64,000 bases of DNA from Solea solea (taxonomy: Eukaryota > Chordata > Actinopteri > Pleuronectiformes > Soleidae). Positions within the stretch are counted from its first letter, which is position 1; each line of letters begins with the position of its first letter. Positions 52,601-63,279 of this stretch are shown here, piece after piece. Location: the NCBI RefSeq assembly GCF_958295425.1, contig NC_081143.1, positions 14,580,891 through 14,644,890 on the forward strand. Reading direction: 5' to 3'. The notes beneath the pieces were generated by a model. The model made no database searches. It worked only from the letters and a program-made list of their open reading frames with translations, and was not told the DNA's origin. The position numbers and the translations under genes are program-made.

Positions 52601-55600
52601 GAGATGATACCAAGTCACTCATCGAGCGCTACGGAGGCAAAGTGACAGGCAATATCAGCAAAAAGACGACCTACCTGGTGCAGGGCAGGGACAGTGGAGT
52701 CTCAAAGCTTGAGAAGGTGACCAACGTGGTAGCCAGTAAAAAAAAAAAATCCAATGATCTTCCATACGATTGCACTATGTATTGATGCTGAATGGCATGT
52801 TGTTTTTTTTTTTTTTAATTCTCCAAATACTTCCTGTTTGAGTTTTTCCTCTTATATCTGATTTCATGCTCTACGCAGGCTGAAAGTTTGGGTACCAAGA
52901 TCCTGGATGAGGATGGTCTGCTGGATCTGATCAGAACCAAACCTGGGAAGAAGTCCAAGTATGAGATTGCTGCGGAGGCAGAGGTGAGCCCAGGATGCAT
53001 CTGTTGACCTTTCATGTCTCTCACTGTTCACTGGGTTAATTCCTCTGTTAGGTCAGTAAATTAACATAATCTGTATTAGGTGGTTTATATAAACTGTATA
53101 TATATGTATGTATGTGTATATATGTATATATATACAGTTTATATAAACCATGTGTATATGTGTGTTTATACACACATATACATATATTTTTATTTTTTAT
53201 TTTCACTGTAAATAGTTCAAGGTCAGAAAATCTTGTTGCTTGAAAAATTTAAAGGTTTAATTAATTATTTCAACTGGATGATAATTAGATCTTCCTAATT
53301 GATGATTCCACTCATCAAGTGTTTTTATTTTTCTGTAGATTTGATCTGTTATTTCAACGCTACATGTAAAGATTACTTTTATTTTTTCCCTCCTCTCAAT
53401 TAGAGCAAAGCCTCAAAAACGAGGTCTACCCCCACTCAGAAGTCAAAGGTCACCCCCACAGCCCAGAAGATCTCTCCTTCCAAAGGTAATTCCAGGTCTC
53501 CTCACACTCCGAGCCCATCAAAGACTGGTCTGACACAAGGTTACAGTAGCAAGAGGGGAGTTGGTGTCACTCCACCTGGGAGACGCTCAGGTCAGAGGGC
53601 TCGGAGGGAGCTGGGTCTGTCCTCCACTTGTTTACCTTCAGCTTCAGACTCTCCATCAACGGCCGGAGAGGATCCCAGTCTGCTCTGGGTGGACAAGTAT
53701 CGCCCACACTCTCTGAAGACAGTAATTGGCCAGCAGGGGGAGCAGAGCTGTGCCAATAAGCTGCTGCGGTGGCTGCAGAACTGGTACAAGAACAACAGTG
53801 GCTCTGCCTCCAAAGCACCAGGTAATGGACACTTTAGCTTTGTTTGTGTCAAAGATACAAACTTAAAATCTGAGCTAAGCTTTTTTCAGTGAATTTTAGA
53901 TTTGAATCATGTATCTAGCTGATATGCTTTGTGCTGGCTGTTTTTTTTTATGTACTTTAGCGAGGTTTGGTAAGTTTGGAGGGAAAGATGATGGATCAGG
54001 ATTCAAAGCTGCTCTGCTCTCTGGACCTCCGGGTGTGGGGAAGACCACCACTGCAGCCCTGGTCTGTGAGGTCAGCCTAGTTTTTGTTGCTGTTTAAGTG
54101 TCACATCTCCAAGCTGTGTCATATAATATTTACATCTAAGCAAATATATCCTGATGACAGCCTCGTTTTGACCTAACTTTCTCTGTGTCTGTAGGAGCTG
54201 GGTTTCAGCTACGTGGAGATGAATGCTAGCTGTACTCGCAGTAAAAACAGTCTGAAGGTAGTAGTCGCAGAGTCACTTAACAACACCAGCATTGAGGGCT
54301 TCTACAAAGGTGAGTCCTCATCATTTCTCTCAATTGTCAATTTGTTTGTTTTTTCCTTCACATTTTAAAGTGGGCACATTTAAATAGCAAGCCATATTAT
54401 CAAAAAAGAGTTGGATACCAAATCCTTGTCGATGATGATATTATTCTGACTTTGTTTAGTTTTCTTGACCTGAAAAGGTTTTTTTTTTTTTTTTTTGAGC
54501 AGAAGAATTCACATCTGAAACTTTTCGTGTTTCCAGTTCTCAAACATAAATAATGCCCAATGTTGCTGCTGTCTGTCAGCGTGGAAATGTCTCCGGGTGA
54601 CAAGAGCTCTAAACACAGCAATACTGACAAACAGTGTGGAGCTGATGGGCTTATTTATTGTTGGATTAACTCATTTGACAAATGTAACAGACATTTGGTT
54701 ATATTTAAATGTTGCAAGAGAAATCATACACAGTGATGTTGCCTATGGAATCTGGATATATCATGTGTCATTGATAAAGTGTAAAACGTTTGAGAAATTT
54801 GTCTCATGTTTATGTATGTGTGTGGTTTCTGTAGGAATGTCTCAGACGGTGAGCAATAAACACATCCTGATCATGGATGAGGTTGATGGCATGGCTGGCA
54901 ATGAGGACCGTGGAGGAATCCAGGTACAAAAACACTTGTCCTTGTTAGTTGCACCATTTCATAGATGTTAGGCCTTTGCATATATCACTCAGCAAAATGT
55001 CACTGATGTAAAAGCTGGATACAAGTTTGTAAAATGTGTCTGTGTGCAAAGGCCTTTACAGTTGCGGTTGGTCATATTTCTTCCCTTAAAACAAAATTAA
55101 GTAGACATGTAAGGGACCTGATTTAAGATGCTGTAATGAAGCCACAACAAACATTTAGTCTGATATTTAGTCCAACACAACTGTCCAAAGAGTTCACTGC
55201 TCATTGTTTTCCTCCACCATGTTGTCTGACCTCCTGTAGGAAATGATCGGCCTGATCAGAACTTCAAAAATTCCTATCATCTGCATGTGCAACGATCGTA
55301 ACCATCCGAAGATCAGATCACTGGCCAACTACTGCTATGATCTGCGTTTCCAGAGGCCGCGAGTGGAACAGATCAAGGCATGTGGGCACACTTAAGTGGG
55401 CTCAGATTAAAAAATAATAATAATAAAAATATGACTATATATTTAAAAAAGACTAAGTGAATGTATTTGCTTTCCTTTCCTTTTCTTCAATTTTTTTAGG
55501 GAGCCATGATGTCCATTGCTTTCAAAGAAGGAATCAAAATCCCGCCCCCAGCTCTTAACGAAATGATCCTCGCTTCCAATCAGGATGTACGACAGGTAAA

Positions 55601-57670
55601 GAAGATCAATAAAGGTCAAATTCCTGCTGGGGTTCTGTCATTGTTTACAACAGTCACTCAATGCTGGTTGTTTTACTGTAGGTGATCCACAACCTGAGCA
55701 TGTGGTCGGCTAAAGACAAGGTGATGACGTACGACCAGTGCAAGTCTGACGCAGCCAATGCCCGCAAGGACATGAAACTGGGGCCATTTGACGTTTGCAG
55801 GAAGGTGTTTGCCTTGGGGGAGGAGACTGCGCACATGAGCTTCATTGACAAGTCCGACCTCTTCTTCCACGACTACTCATTAGCACCGCTCTTCGTCCAG
55901 GAGAACTACCCTCATGTTCGTCCAGCAGCTGCTGGGTAAGAGAGAGGCTGGCTATTTGCACCTAAGTGATAGTCAATTGTCACACATAAGAATTGGAACT
56001 CTTGCTTTGAAGCTTGGAGATTGGTGATTTGACTGGTGACTATCTTGAGTTTTGGCAACCAGAAGTTCCCTGACATTACCTGCAACTTGCTCGTATATGC
56101 CATACATTGTCTACGGCTATGTCCTCGATACGAGTATAGAGGCAGAGAAGCCACGCACACAAGGGATGAACATGCAAACTCCACACATCATGTTCTGTTG
56201 TCACCTGAAACTAGCAATCTGGAAATCAAGTGAGATATAGATCAAGTGAATATATTCTTACTTCCTGGTCGGCCTCAGCCAACAAACTGGAAGACTCTTC
56301 ATGGATGGTTGATGTTTCCACCTGACTTTGGATCGAGTGGATCATTTAATGTTTCTGTATTTTCTTGTCTGTGTCTACATGCACAGTGGAGATCTGAAGT
56401 CCCACCTGGTGTTGCTCAGCAAGACAGCGGACTCCATCTCTGACGGAGACCTGGTGGACAGACGTATCCGCTCTGCACAGAACTGGTCACTGTTGCCTAC
56501 CCAGGTAACACACACACGCGCAGGTTCACTACACTGACTAAATCACCCCCACAACCTGCTCATCATCTCCTCCAGCGCCTTCCTTCTGGTTGGTGCTACA
56601 GATCACTGTCCACCAAAAGCAAATGCACTTAAGTCAAATTCCGCTGGCCTTGGTTGTGTGTCTAATAAATGATCATCTTTTAGGCCGTATATGCCAGTGT
56701 GTTACCAGGTGAGCTCATGAGAGGCTACATGAGTCAGTTCCCAACATTTCCCAGCTGGCTCGGCAAAAACTCCTCCACCAACAAACATTCCCGAATCGTT
56801 CAGGAGCTGGCTTCACATATGAGCTTAAAGTGAGTCGAGCCTTTTTGTTGTTGTTGTCGTATTTGGTTAACAATTTACATGTTTTCACACCAAAAAATAT
56901 TTTCTTGGCTTCTGCAGGACGTTAAGCAGCAGACAGGCAGTGAACCTGGACTACCTGCACTACCTGCGTCAGGCACTGCTGAGCCCACTTCAGAAGCGTG
57001 GAGCAGAGGGTGCTGGAGAAGCTGTGCAGCTGCTGGACGACTACCAGCTTATCAGAGAGGACGTGGACAACATCATGGAGATCAGTGTCTGGGGTGGAAA
57101 ACCTGATCCCTACTCCAAACTGGACCCCAAGGTCAGGAAGAGCTATAGTTTATTTTTTTTGGCTGCCAGGAGCATTTAACTGATACAACAAACATCATTC
57201 TACTCTCAGGTAAAGGCAGCTTTCACACGCACGTACAACAAAGAAGTCCACCTGACGCCATACTCCCTGCAAATCGTGAAGAAGGGACGCCGTGGTGGAG
57301 GTGAAGGAGAGTCAGAGCTGGGAGGAGAGGACATGGACAACGAACCTCAGGAGCCTGAGGGTGAAGAAGAAGGCCTGAAAACAGATGCTATGATTAAAGT
57401 AAGTATGCTCACACTGTGAAACACAACTTATATTACATCTCCAAAGGTATATGTTTATATACAGTGTTTCCCACAAACCAGACAGCAGCACCGCGGTCAC
57501 TGTTGAATTGATCAATCTATGGGAAACCCTGATGTATCATGTTTATCTCATCTGTGTCTTGTTTGTCCCTGCAGCAGAAGAAGGCAAAGGCCACCAAGGA
57601 GACGAAGAAGGAGAAGAAAGAAGATTCTGGGAAGGGCAAAGGAAAGGGGAAAGGCAAGGCTAAGAAATGA
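46649..57670 (+). CDS. RFC1: RFC1, replication factor C large subunit
   Basis: Large subunit of the clamp loader that opens PCNA and loads it on primer-template DNA. 23 exons: 46649-46651, 48177-48326, 50052-50127, 50471-50587, 50918-51204, 51326-51400, 51629-51706, 51832-52194, 52334-52444, 52537-52716, 52879-52983, 53404-53821, 53961-54070, 54195-54309, 54835-54923, 55240-55377, 55500-55595, 55682-55935, 56387-56504, 56684-56829, 56918-57131, 57210-57398, 57575-57670; 1175 residues (human 1148). Exon 1 encodes only Met; MDIRRFF is PCNA-box-like. A BRCT domain (about 421-515: LEGCVFVLTGVLES, YGGKVTGNISKKT) precedes AAA+ with Walker A GPPGVGKTTT (676-685) and Walker B LIMDEVDG (741-748). RFQRPRVEQIKGAMMSIAF and the Lys-rich tail follow. 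Introns after 48326 and 55377 have GC donors. The conserved NASD motif reads NASC (701-704). Confidence 0.97.
47121..47210 (+). repeat. Interspersed repeat fragment, CAACTTTATTTCTAGAGCAC type
   Basis: ACTTTATTTCTAGAGCACAT followed by GTTGACCAAAGTGTTTTACA, a diverged relative of the copy at 11661-11740. It lies in RFC1 intron 1. Family not named. Confidence 0.4.
49588..49880 (+). mobile_element. Fish repeat with nested ATCGATTAAT palindromes, RFC1 intron 2
   Basis: Starts GAGCTGCAACTAACGATTAT and carries a cluster of AATCGATTAATC palindromes, then TTGGTCCATAAAATATCAGA and a stretch with TTTTGTGCACAAACCAAAAT. This terminal pattern is a very common non-autonomous DNA transposon in teleosts. The right end was not resolved. 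Confidence 0.6.
53081..53150. repeat. Perfect 24-base inverted repeat (hairpin) in RFC1 intron 11
   Basis: Left arm 53081-53104 and right arm 53127-53150 are exact reverse complements (the arm begins TGGTTTATATAAACTG), separated by a 22-base TATG-rich loop. The arm itself contains the shorter palindrome TTTATATAAA. It lies in the intron between the second BRCT exon and the exon at 53404. Confidence 0.9.
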
Positions 57671-58977
57671 TGGGAGGAAAACAAACTTCCCTTCTGCCTA
57701 AAACTGCTCTCACAGAATGAAATATCTTTCTCTGCACTTACAAAGATCTTTAAATGAACATTGGAAGGAAGTAACTGAGAGATGTTTTAAACTTCCTGTC
57801 AAAACTTTCCAAATGATGCCCACAGTCTGCTCGTGGACAGTCTGTTATCATGTCTCTCCTCTTGAGTAAGGTGCATCGAATCAGGAGCATTTCTTCAGTC
57901 ATCTGTGGTCCAGGTGTCGCGGCTGTAAATAATGTGACTGTTACCTTTTGCTAACAACAACAGTATATTAGTACTTCTGCTTTGGTTCTACGGTTAGCAG
58001 CACTAATGACTGTAAATTTAAACTCTGTAAAAATGTCATGAGAATTAATAGATAAATATGTAGCTCATGAGTGTCGACGTGTCTTTGTTTTGCTGTCTCT
58101 TGTTTTCTAAAAGAGGTCAAGTAATGTTTACTCCATTCACTCGAAATTACCTATGCAGTAAATTGAGAACCATATTCAGTGTGAGCATGTACAAAGACTT
58201 GTAGGCTGAACCTAACCAAACCAAGAAAGTCACTAAATAATCTCAATTATCAACAACAGAACACATTTATGTATTTTTCCATAATTATTTTGATTAAAGA
58301 TTATGTAAAAGAAATGTTCAAAATCAGCCTTAATTTTGTGTTGGTTAAAATGATGTCTTTCTTTGTCAGGTAGTTGATCATTGAATTTATGATTCAACTT
58401 TAAATATAAAACCACAAATACAGTGTTAAAGGGAAGTTAAGTGTCATTCATGCTTCAGTGCTGAATGTCTATATATGTGAGAAAAAAAAGCATTCTTCAA
58501 ACAATTAGACAAAGCCATTAATAGAAAATGAGTTTTATATGGATGCTGTGTACACACACCAACTGATGCCTCTGGACGCATCTTCAATGATGTTCCTGGA
58601 ATCATCGGGTGTTTCGGGTCTTTCAACATCATACACCCCCTCCAGGTGACCCAGCCGGGGCTGATCAGACCCCAGCTTGTGTCCAGATGGCTCAACTACC
58701 AAGCCTCCATGACTCACAGCTATCCAATGGCCCTCTCTGCCACTTCGGTGATACTGTGGATGGCTTTCCTCTTTCTCGCTCTCTCGATACCTAAAATGCT
58801 CAAGGCTCTGGCCAAAGAATGGCCTGCGAGGCACTGAGAGGCATCTCGCTCTCCATCCAGCCTGCAGGCAGTTGCTGACCAGTCCTGCATACTTGCAAAT
58901 ATGATAATACCACTGGTACAAATTTATTTTATTACATATCTATGAATTAAGGCTAACATCTTACAATGACATTTTGC
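57671..58977. other. RFC1 3' UTR and spacer before the satellite
   Basis: AT-rich sequence after the RFC1 stop. No exact AATAAA was seen close by; a variant such as GATAAA near 58050 might serve. A GC-richer open stretch at 58567-58836 is listed separately. Human synteny would suggest KLB or WDR19 nearby, but neither was recognised. Confidence 0.4.
58567..58836 (+). CDS. Unassigned open stretch with a possible membrane segment
   Basis: I do not recognise this. A plus-strand frame of about 89 codons, GC-richer than its flanks, reads DASGRIFNDVPGIIGCFGSF, QVTQPGLIRPQLVSRWLNYQ, then a hydrophobic MALSATSVILWMAFLFLALS and a basic end KALAKEWPARH before a TGA at 58834-58836. No clear splice acceptor, start codon context or family motif is visible. 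It could be the last exon of a gene whose other exons lie elsewhere, a fossil exon, or chance. The opposite strand is also open for about 128 codons without recognisable motifs. Confidence 0.15.
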
Positions 58978-60296
58978 GATTTTGGACGACATACTAAACT
59001 ATGACTTTTTTGTCTCATTTTGGACGACATACTATACTATGACAATTTGAGTGATTTTGGACGACATACTATACTATGACTTTTTTGTCACATTTTGGAC
59101 GACATTCTATACTATGACGATTTGAGTGATTTTGGACGACATACTATACTATGACTTTTTTGTCACATTTTGGACGACATACTATACTATGACGATTTGA
59201 GTGATTTTGGACGACATACTATACTATGACTTTTTTGTCTCATTTTGGACGACATACTAAACTATGACTTTTTTGTCTCATTTTGGACGACATACTATAC
59301 TATGACGATTTGAGTGATTTTGGACGACATACTATACTATGACTTTTTTGTCACATTTTGGACGACATACTTTACTATGACTTTTTTTGGTGTCTTTGGA
59401 CGACATACTATACTATGACCTTTTTTGGTGATTTTGGACGACATACTATACTATGACCTTTTTTGGTGATTTTGGACGACATACTATACTATGACCTTTT
59501 TAGGTGATTTTGGACGACATACTATACTATGACTTTTTTGTGTCATTTTGGACGACATACTATACTATGACGTTTTTGAGTGATTTTGGACGACATACTA
59601 TACTATGACTTTTTTGTCACATTTTGGACGACATACTATACTATGACTTTTTTTGGTGTCTTTGGACGACATACTATACTATGACTTTTTTTGGTGTCTT
59701 TGGACGACATACTATACTATGACTTTTTTTGGTGTCTTTGGACGACATACTATACTATGACTTTTTTTGAGTGATTTTGGACGACATACTATACTATGAT
59801 GTTTTAGAGTGATTTTGGAAGACATACTATACTATGATGTTTTTGAGTGATTTTGGACGACATACTATACTATGACTTTTTTGTCACATTTTGGACGACA
59901 TACTAAACTATGACTTTTTTGTCTCATTTTGGACGACATACTATTCTATGACTTTTTTGTCTCATTTTGGACGACATACTATACTATGATGTTTTTGAGT
60001 GATTTTGGACGACATACTATACTATGACTTTTTTGTCTCATATTGGACGACATACTATACTATGATGTTTTTGAGTGATTTTTGACGACATACTATTCTA
60101 TGACTTTTTTGTCTCATTTTGGACGACATACTATACTATGATGTTTTTGAGTGATTTTGGACGACATACTATACTATGACTTTTTTGTCTCATATTGGAC
60201 GACATACTATACTATGATGTTTTTGAGTGATTTTGGACGACATACTATACTATGACTTTTTTGTCTCATATTGGACGACATGAGAGCATTGGAACA

Positions 60297-60369
60297 GGGG
60301 GATTAGCTCAATTGGTGGAGCGCTCGCTTAGCATGCGAGAGGTAGCGGGATCGATGCCCGCATCCTCCA
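60297..60369 (+). tRNA. tRNA-Ala (anticodon AGC), copy 1 inside the satellite
   Basis: 73 bases beginning GGGGGATTAGCTCAATTGGT and ending ATCCTCCA. Acceptor arms GGGGGAT/ATCCTCC pair with one G-U; the D arm GCTC/GAGC, anticodon arm CTCGC/GCGAG with loop TTAGCAT, and T arm GCGGG/CCCGC all pair. The anticodon AGC is at 60330-60332. The B box GGGATCGATGCCC is intact. There is no intron or encoded CCA. It differs from the remembered vertebrate consensus at two D-loop positions (ATTGGTG for AATGGTA). The first run of four T downstream is about 187 bases away (60556-60559), unusual for a Pol III gene. Confidence 0.9.
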
Positions 60370-60551
60370 GTAGTGTTCACTTCACTCTTAATGTTTCATA
60401 AAAATTACAGTCCAAGTTATTTCCTTGTAATAGGGCAAAACATAACTGTGTCCTTAGAAATTAATAATTGCAAGTCAACAGAGATGTAGAAATAAATGTA
60501 AAGCATTTATTTATTTACTGATGCAATTATTTATTTATTCATTTATTTATG
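60370..60551 (+). repeat. tRNA-linked spacer of the satellite cassette, copy 1
   Basis: Unique, AT-rich 180-base spacer starting GTAGTGTTCACTTCACTCTT and ending in an (ATTT)n run before the satellite resumes. It is repeated almost exactly at 63097-63279. No gene or terminator is visible. Confidence 0.85.
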
Positions 60552-63023
60552 GTGATTTTGGACGACATACTATACTATGACCTTTTTTGGTGATTTTGGA
60601 CGACATACTATACTATGACCTTTTTAGGTGATTTTGGACGACATACTAAACTATGACTTTTTTGTCTCATTTTGGACGACATACTATACTATGACGTTTT
60701 TGAGTGATTTTGGACGATATACTATACTATGACTTTTTTTGGTGTCTTTGGACGACATACTATACTATGATGTTTTTGAGTGATTTTGGACGACATACTA
60801 TATACTATGATGTTTTTGAGTGATTTTGGACGACATACTATACTATGACTTTTTTGAGTGATTTTGGACGACATACTATACTATGACGTCTTTGAGTGAT
60901 TTTAGACGACATACTAAACTATGACTTTTTTGTCTAATTTTGGACGACATACTATACTATGACGTCTTAAAGTGATTTTGGACGACATACTATACTATGA
61001 CTTTTTTGTCACATTTTGGACGACATACTATACTATGACTTTTTTTGGTGTCTTTGGACGACATACTATACTATGACTTTTTTTTGGTGTCTTTGGACGG
61101 CATACTATACTATGACTTTTTTGTCACATTTTGGACGACATACTATACTATGACTTTTTTTGGTGTCTTTGGACGACATACTATACTATGACTTTTTTTT
61201 GGTGTCTTTGGACGACATACTATACTATGACTTTTTTGTCACATTTTGGACGACATACTATACTATGACTTTTTTTGGTGTCTTTGGACGACATACTATA
61301 CTATGACTTTTTTTTGGTGTCTTTGGACGGCATACTATACTATGATGTTTTTGAGTGATTTTGGACGACATACTATACTATGATGTTTTTGAGTGATTTT
61401 GGAAGACATACTATACTATGATGTTTTTGAGTGATTTTGGACGCCATACTATACTATGACTTTTTTGAGTGATTTTGGACGACATACTATACTATGACCT
61501 TTTTAGGTGATTTTGGACGACATACTATACTATGATGTTTTTGAGTGATTTTGGAAGACATACTATACTATGATGTTTTTGAGTGATTTTGGACGCCATA
61601 CTATACTATGACCTTTTTTGGTGTCTTTGGACGACATACTATACTATGACTTTTTTTTGGTGTCTTTGGACGACATACTATACTATGACTTTTTTGTCTC
61701 ATTTTGGACGACATACTATACTGTGATGTTTTTGAGTGATTTTGGACGCCATACTATACTATGATGTTTTTGAGTGATTTTGGAAGACATACTATACTAT
61801 GATGTTTTTGAGTGATTTTGGACGCCATACTATACTATGACTTTTTTGAGTGATTTTGGACGACATACTATACTATGACCTTTTTAGGTGATTTTGGACG
61901 ACATACTATACTATGATGTTTTTGAGTGATTTTGGAAGACATACTATACTATGATGTTTTTGAGTGATTTTGGACGCCATACTATACTATGACTTTTTTG
62001 AGTGATTTTGGACGACATACTATACTATGACCTTTTTTGGTGATTTTGGACGACATACTATACTATGACTTTTTTTGGTGTCTTTGGACGACATACTATA
62101 CTATGACTTTTTTTTGGTGTCTTTGGACGACATACTATACTATGACTTTTTTGTCTCATTTTGGACGACATACTATACTATGACGTTTTTGAGTGATTTT
62201 GGACGACATACTATACTATGACTTTTTTGTCACATTTTGGACGACATACTATACTATGACTTTTTTTGGTGTCTTTGGACGACATACTATACTATGACGT
62301 TTTTGAGTGATTTTGGACGACATACTATACTATGACCTTTTTTGGTGATTTTGGACGACATACTATACTATGACCTTTTTAGGTGATTTTGGACGACATA
62401 CTATACTATGATGTTTTTGAGTGATTTTGGACGACATACTATACTATGACGTTTTTGAGTGATTTTGGACGACATACTATACTATGACCTTTTTAGGTGA
62501 TTTTGGACGACATACTATACTATGACTTTTTTGTCTCATTTTGGACGACATACTATACTATGACGTTTTTGTCACATTTTGGACGACATACTATACTATG
62601 ACGTTTTTGTCACATTTTGGACGACATACTAAACTATGACTTTTTTGTCTCATTTTGGACGACATACTAAACTATGACTTTTTTTATCTCATTTTGGACC
62701 ACATATTATACTATGACGTTTTCGAGTGATTTTGGACCACATACTATACATGGCTTTTTTTGGTGTCTTTGGACGACATACTATACTATGACTTTTTTTG
62801 AGTGATTTTGGACGACATACTATAATATGATGTTTTTGAGTGATTTTGGAAGACATACTATACTATGATGTTTTTGAGTGATTTTGGACGACATACTATA
62901 CTATGACTTTTTTGTCACATTTTGGACGACATACTAAACTATGACTTTTTTGTCTCATTTTGGACGACATACTATACTATGACTTTTTTGTCTCATATTG
63001 GACGACATGAGAGCATTGGAACA

Positions 63024-63096
63024 GGGGGATTAGCTCAAATGGTAGAGTGCTCGCTTAGCATGCGAGAGGTAGCGGGATTGATGCCCGTATCCTCCA
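63024..63096 (+). tRNA. tRNA-Ala (anticodon AGC), copy 2 inside the satellite
   Basis: 73 bases beginning GGGGGATTAGCTCAAATGGT, anticodon AGC at 63057-63059. Relative to copy 1 the D loop matches the usual consensus, but the D stem ends in a G-U pair (GAGT), the T stem ends in G-U (GCGGG/CCCGT), and the B box reads GGGATTGATGCCC, changing the otherwise invariant C56 to T. That change could weaken TFIIIC binding, so this copy may be a decaying gene. The first TTTT downstream is at 63283-63286. Confidence 0.8.
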
Positions 63097-63279
63097 CCAG
63101 TGTTCACTTCACTCTTAATGTTTCCTAAAAATTACAGTCCAAGTTATTTCCTTGTAATAGGGAAAAACATAACTGTGTCCTTAGAAATTAATAATTGCAA
63201 GTCAACAGTGATGTAGAAATAAATGTAAAGCATTTATTTATTTACTGATGCAATTATATATTTATTAATTTATTTATGG
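63097..63279 (+). repeat. tRNA-linked spacer of the satellite cassette, copy 2
   Basis: Near-identical to 60370-60551, with only scattered single-base differences and a slightly different (ATTT)n end. It supports a segmental, not independent, origin of the two tRNA copies. Confidence 0.85.

Noticed and set aside
57671..58977. KLB (beta-Klotho) as the next gene by human synteny
   Set aside because: No glycosidase-like exon or Klotho-type C-terminal tail could be read on either strand.
62922..63128. 68-codon frame across the second tRNA
   Set aside because: It is made of satellite units and the tRNA-Ala sequence; no protein is supported.
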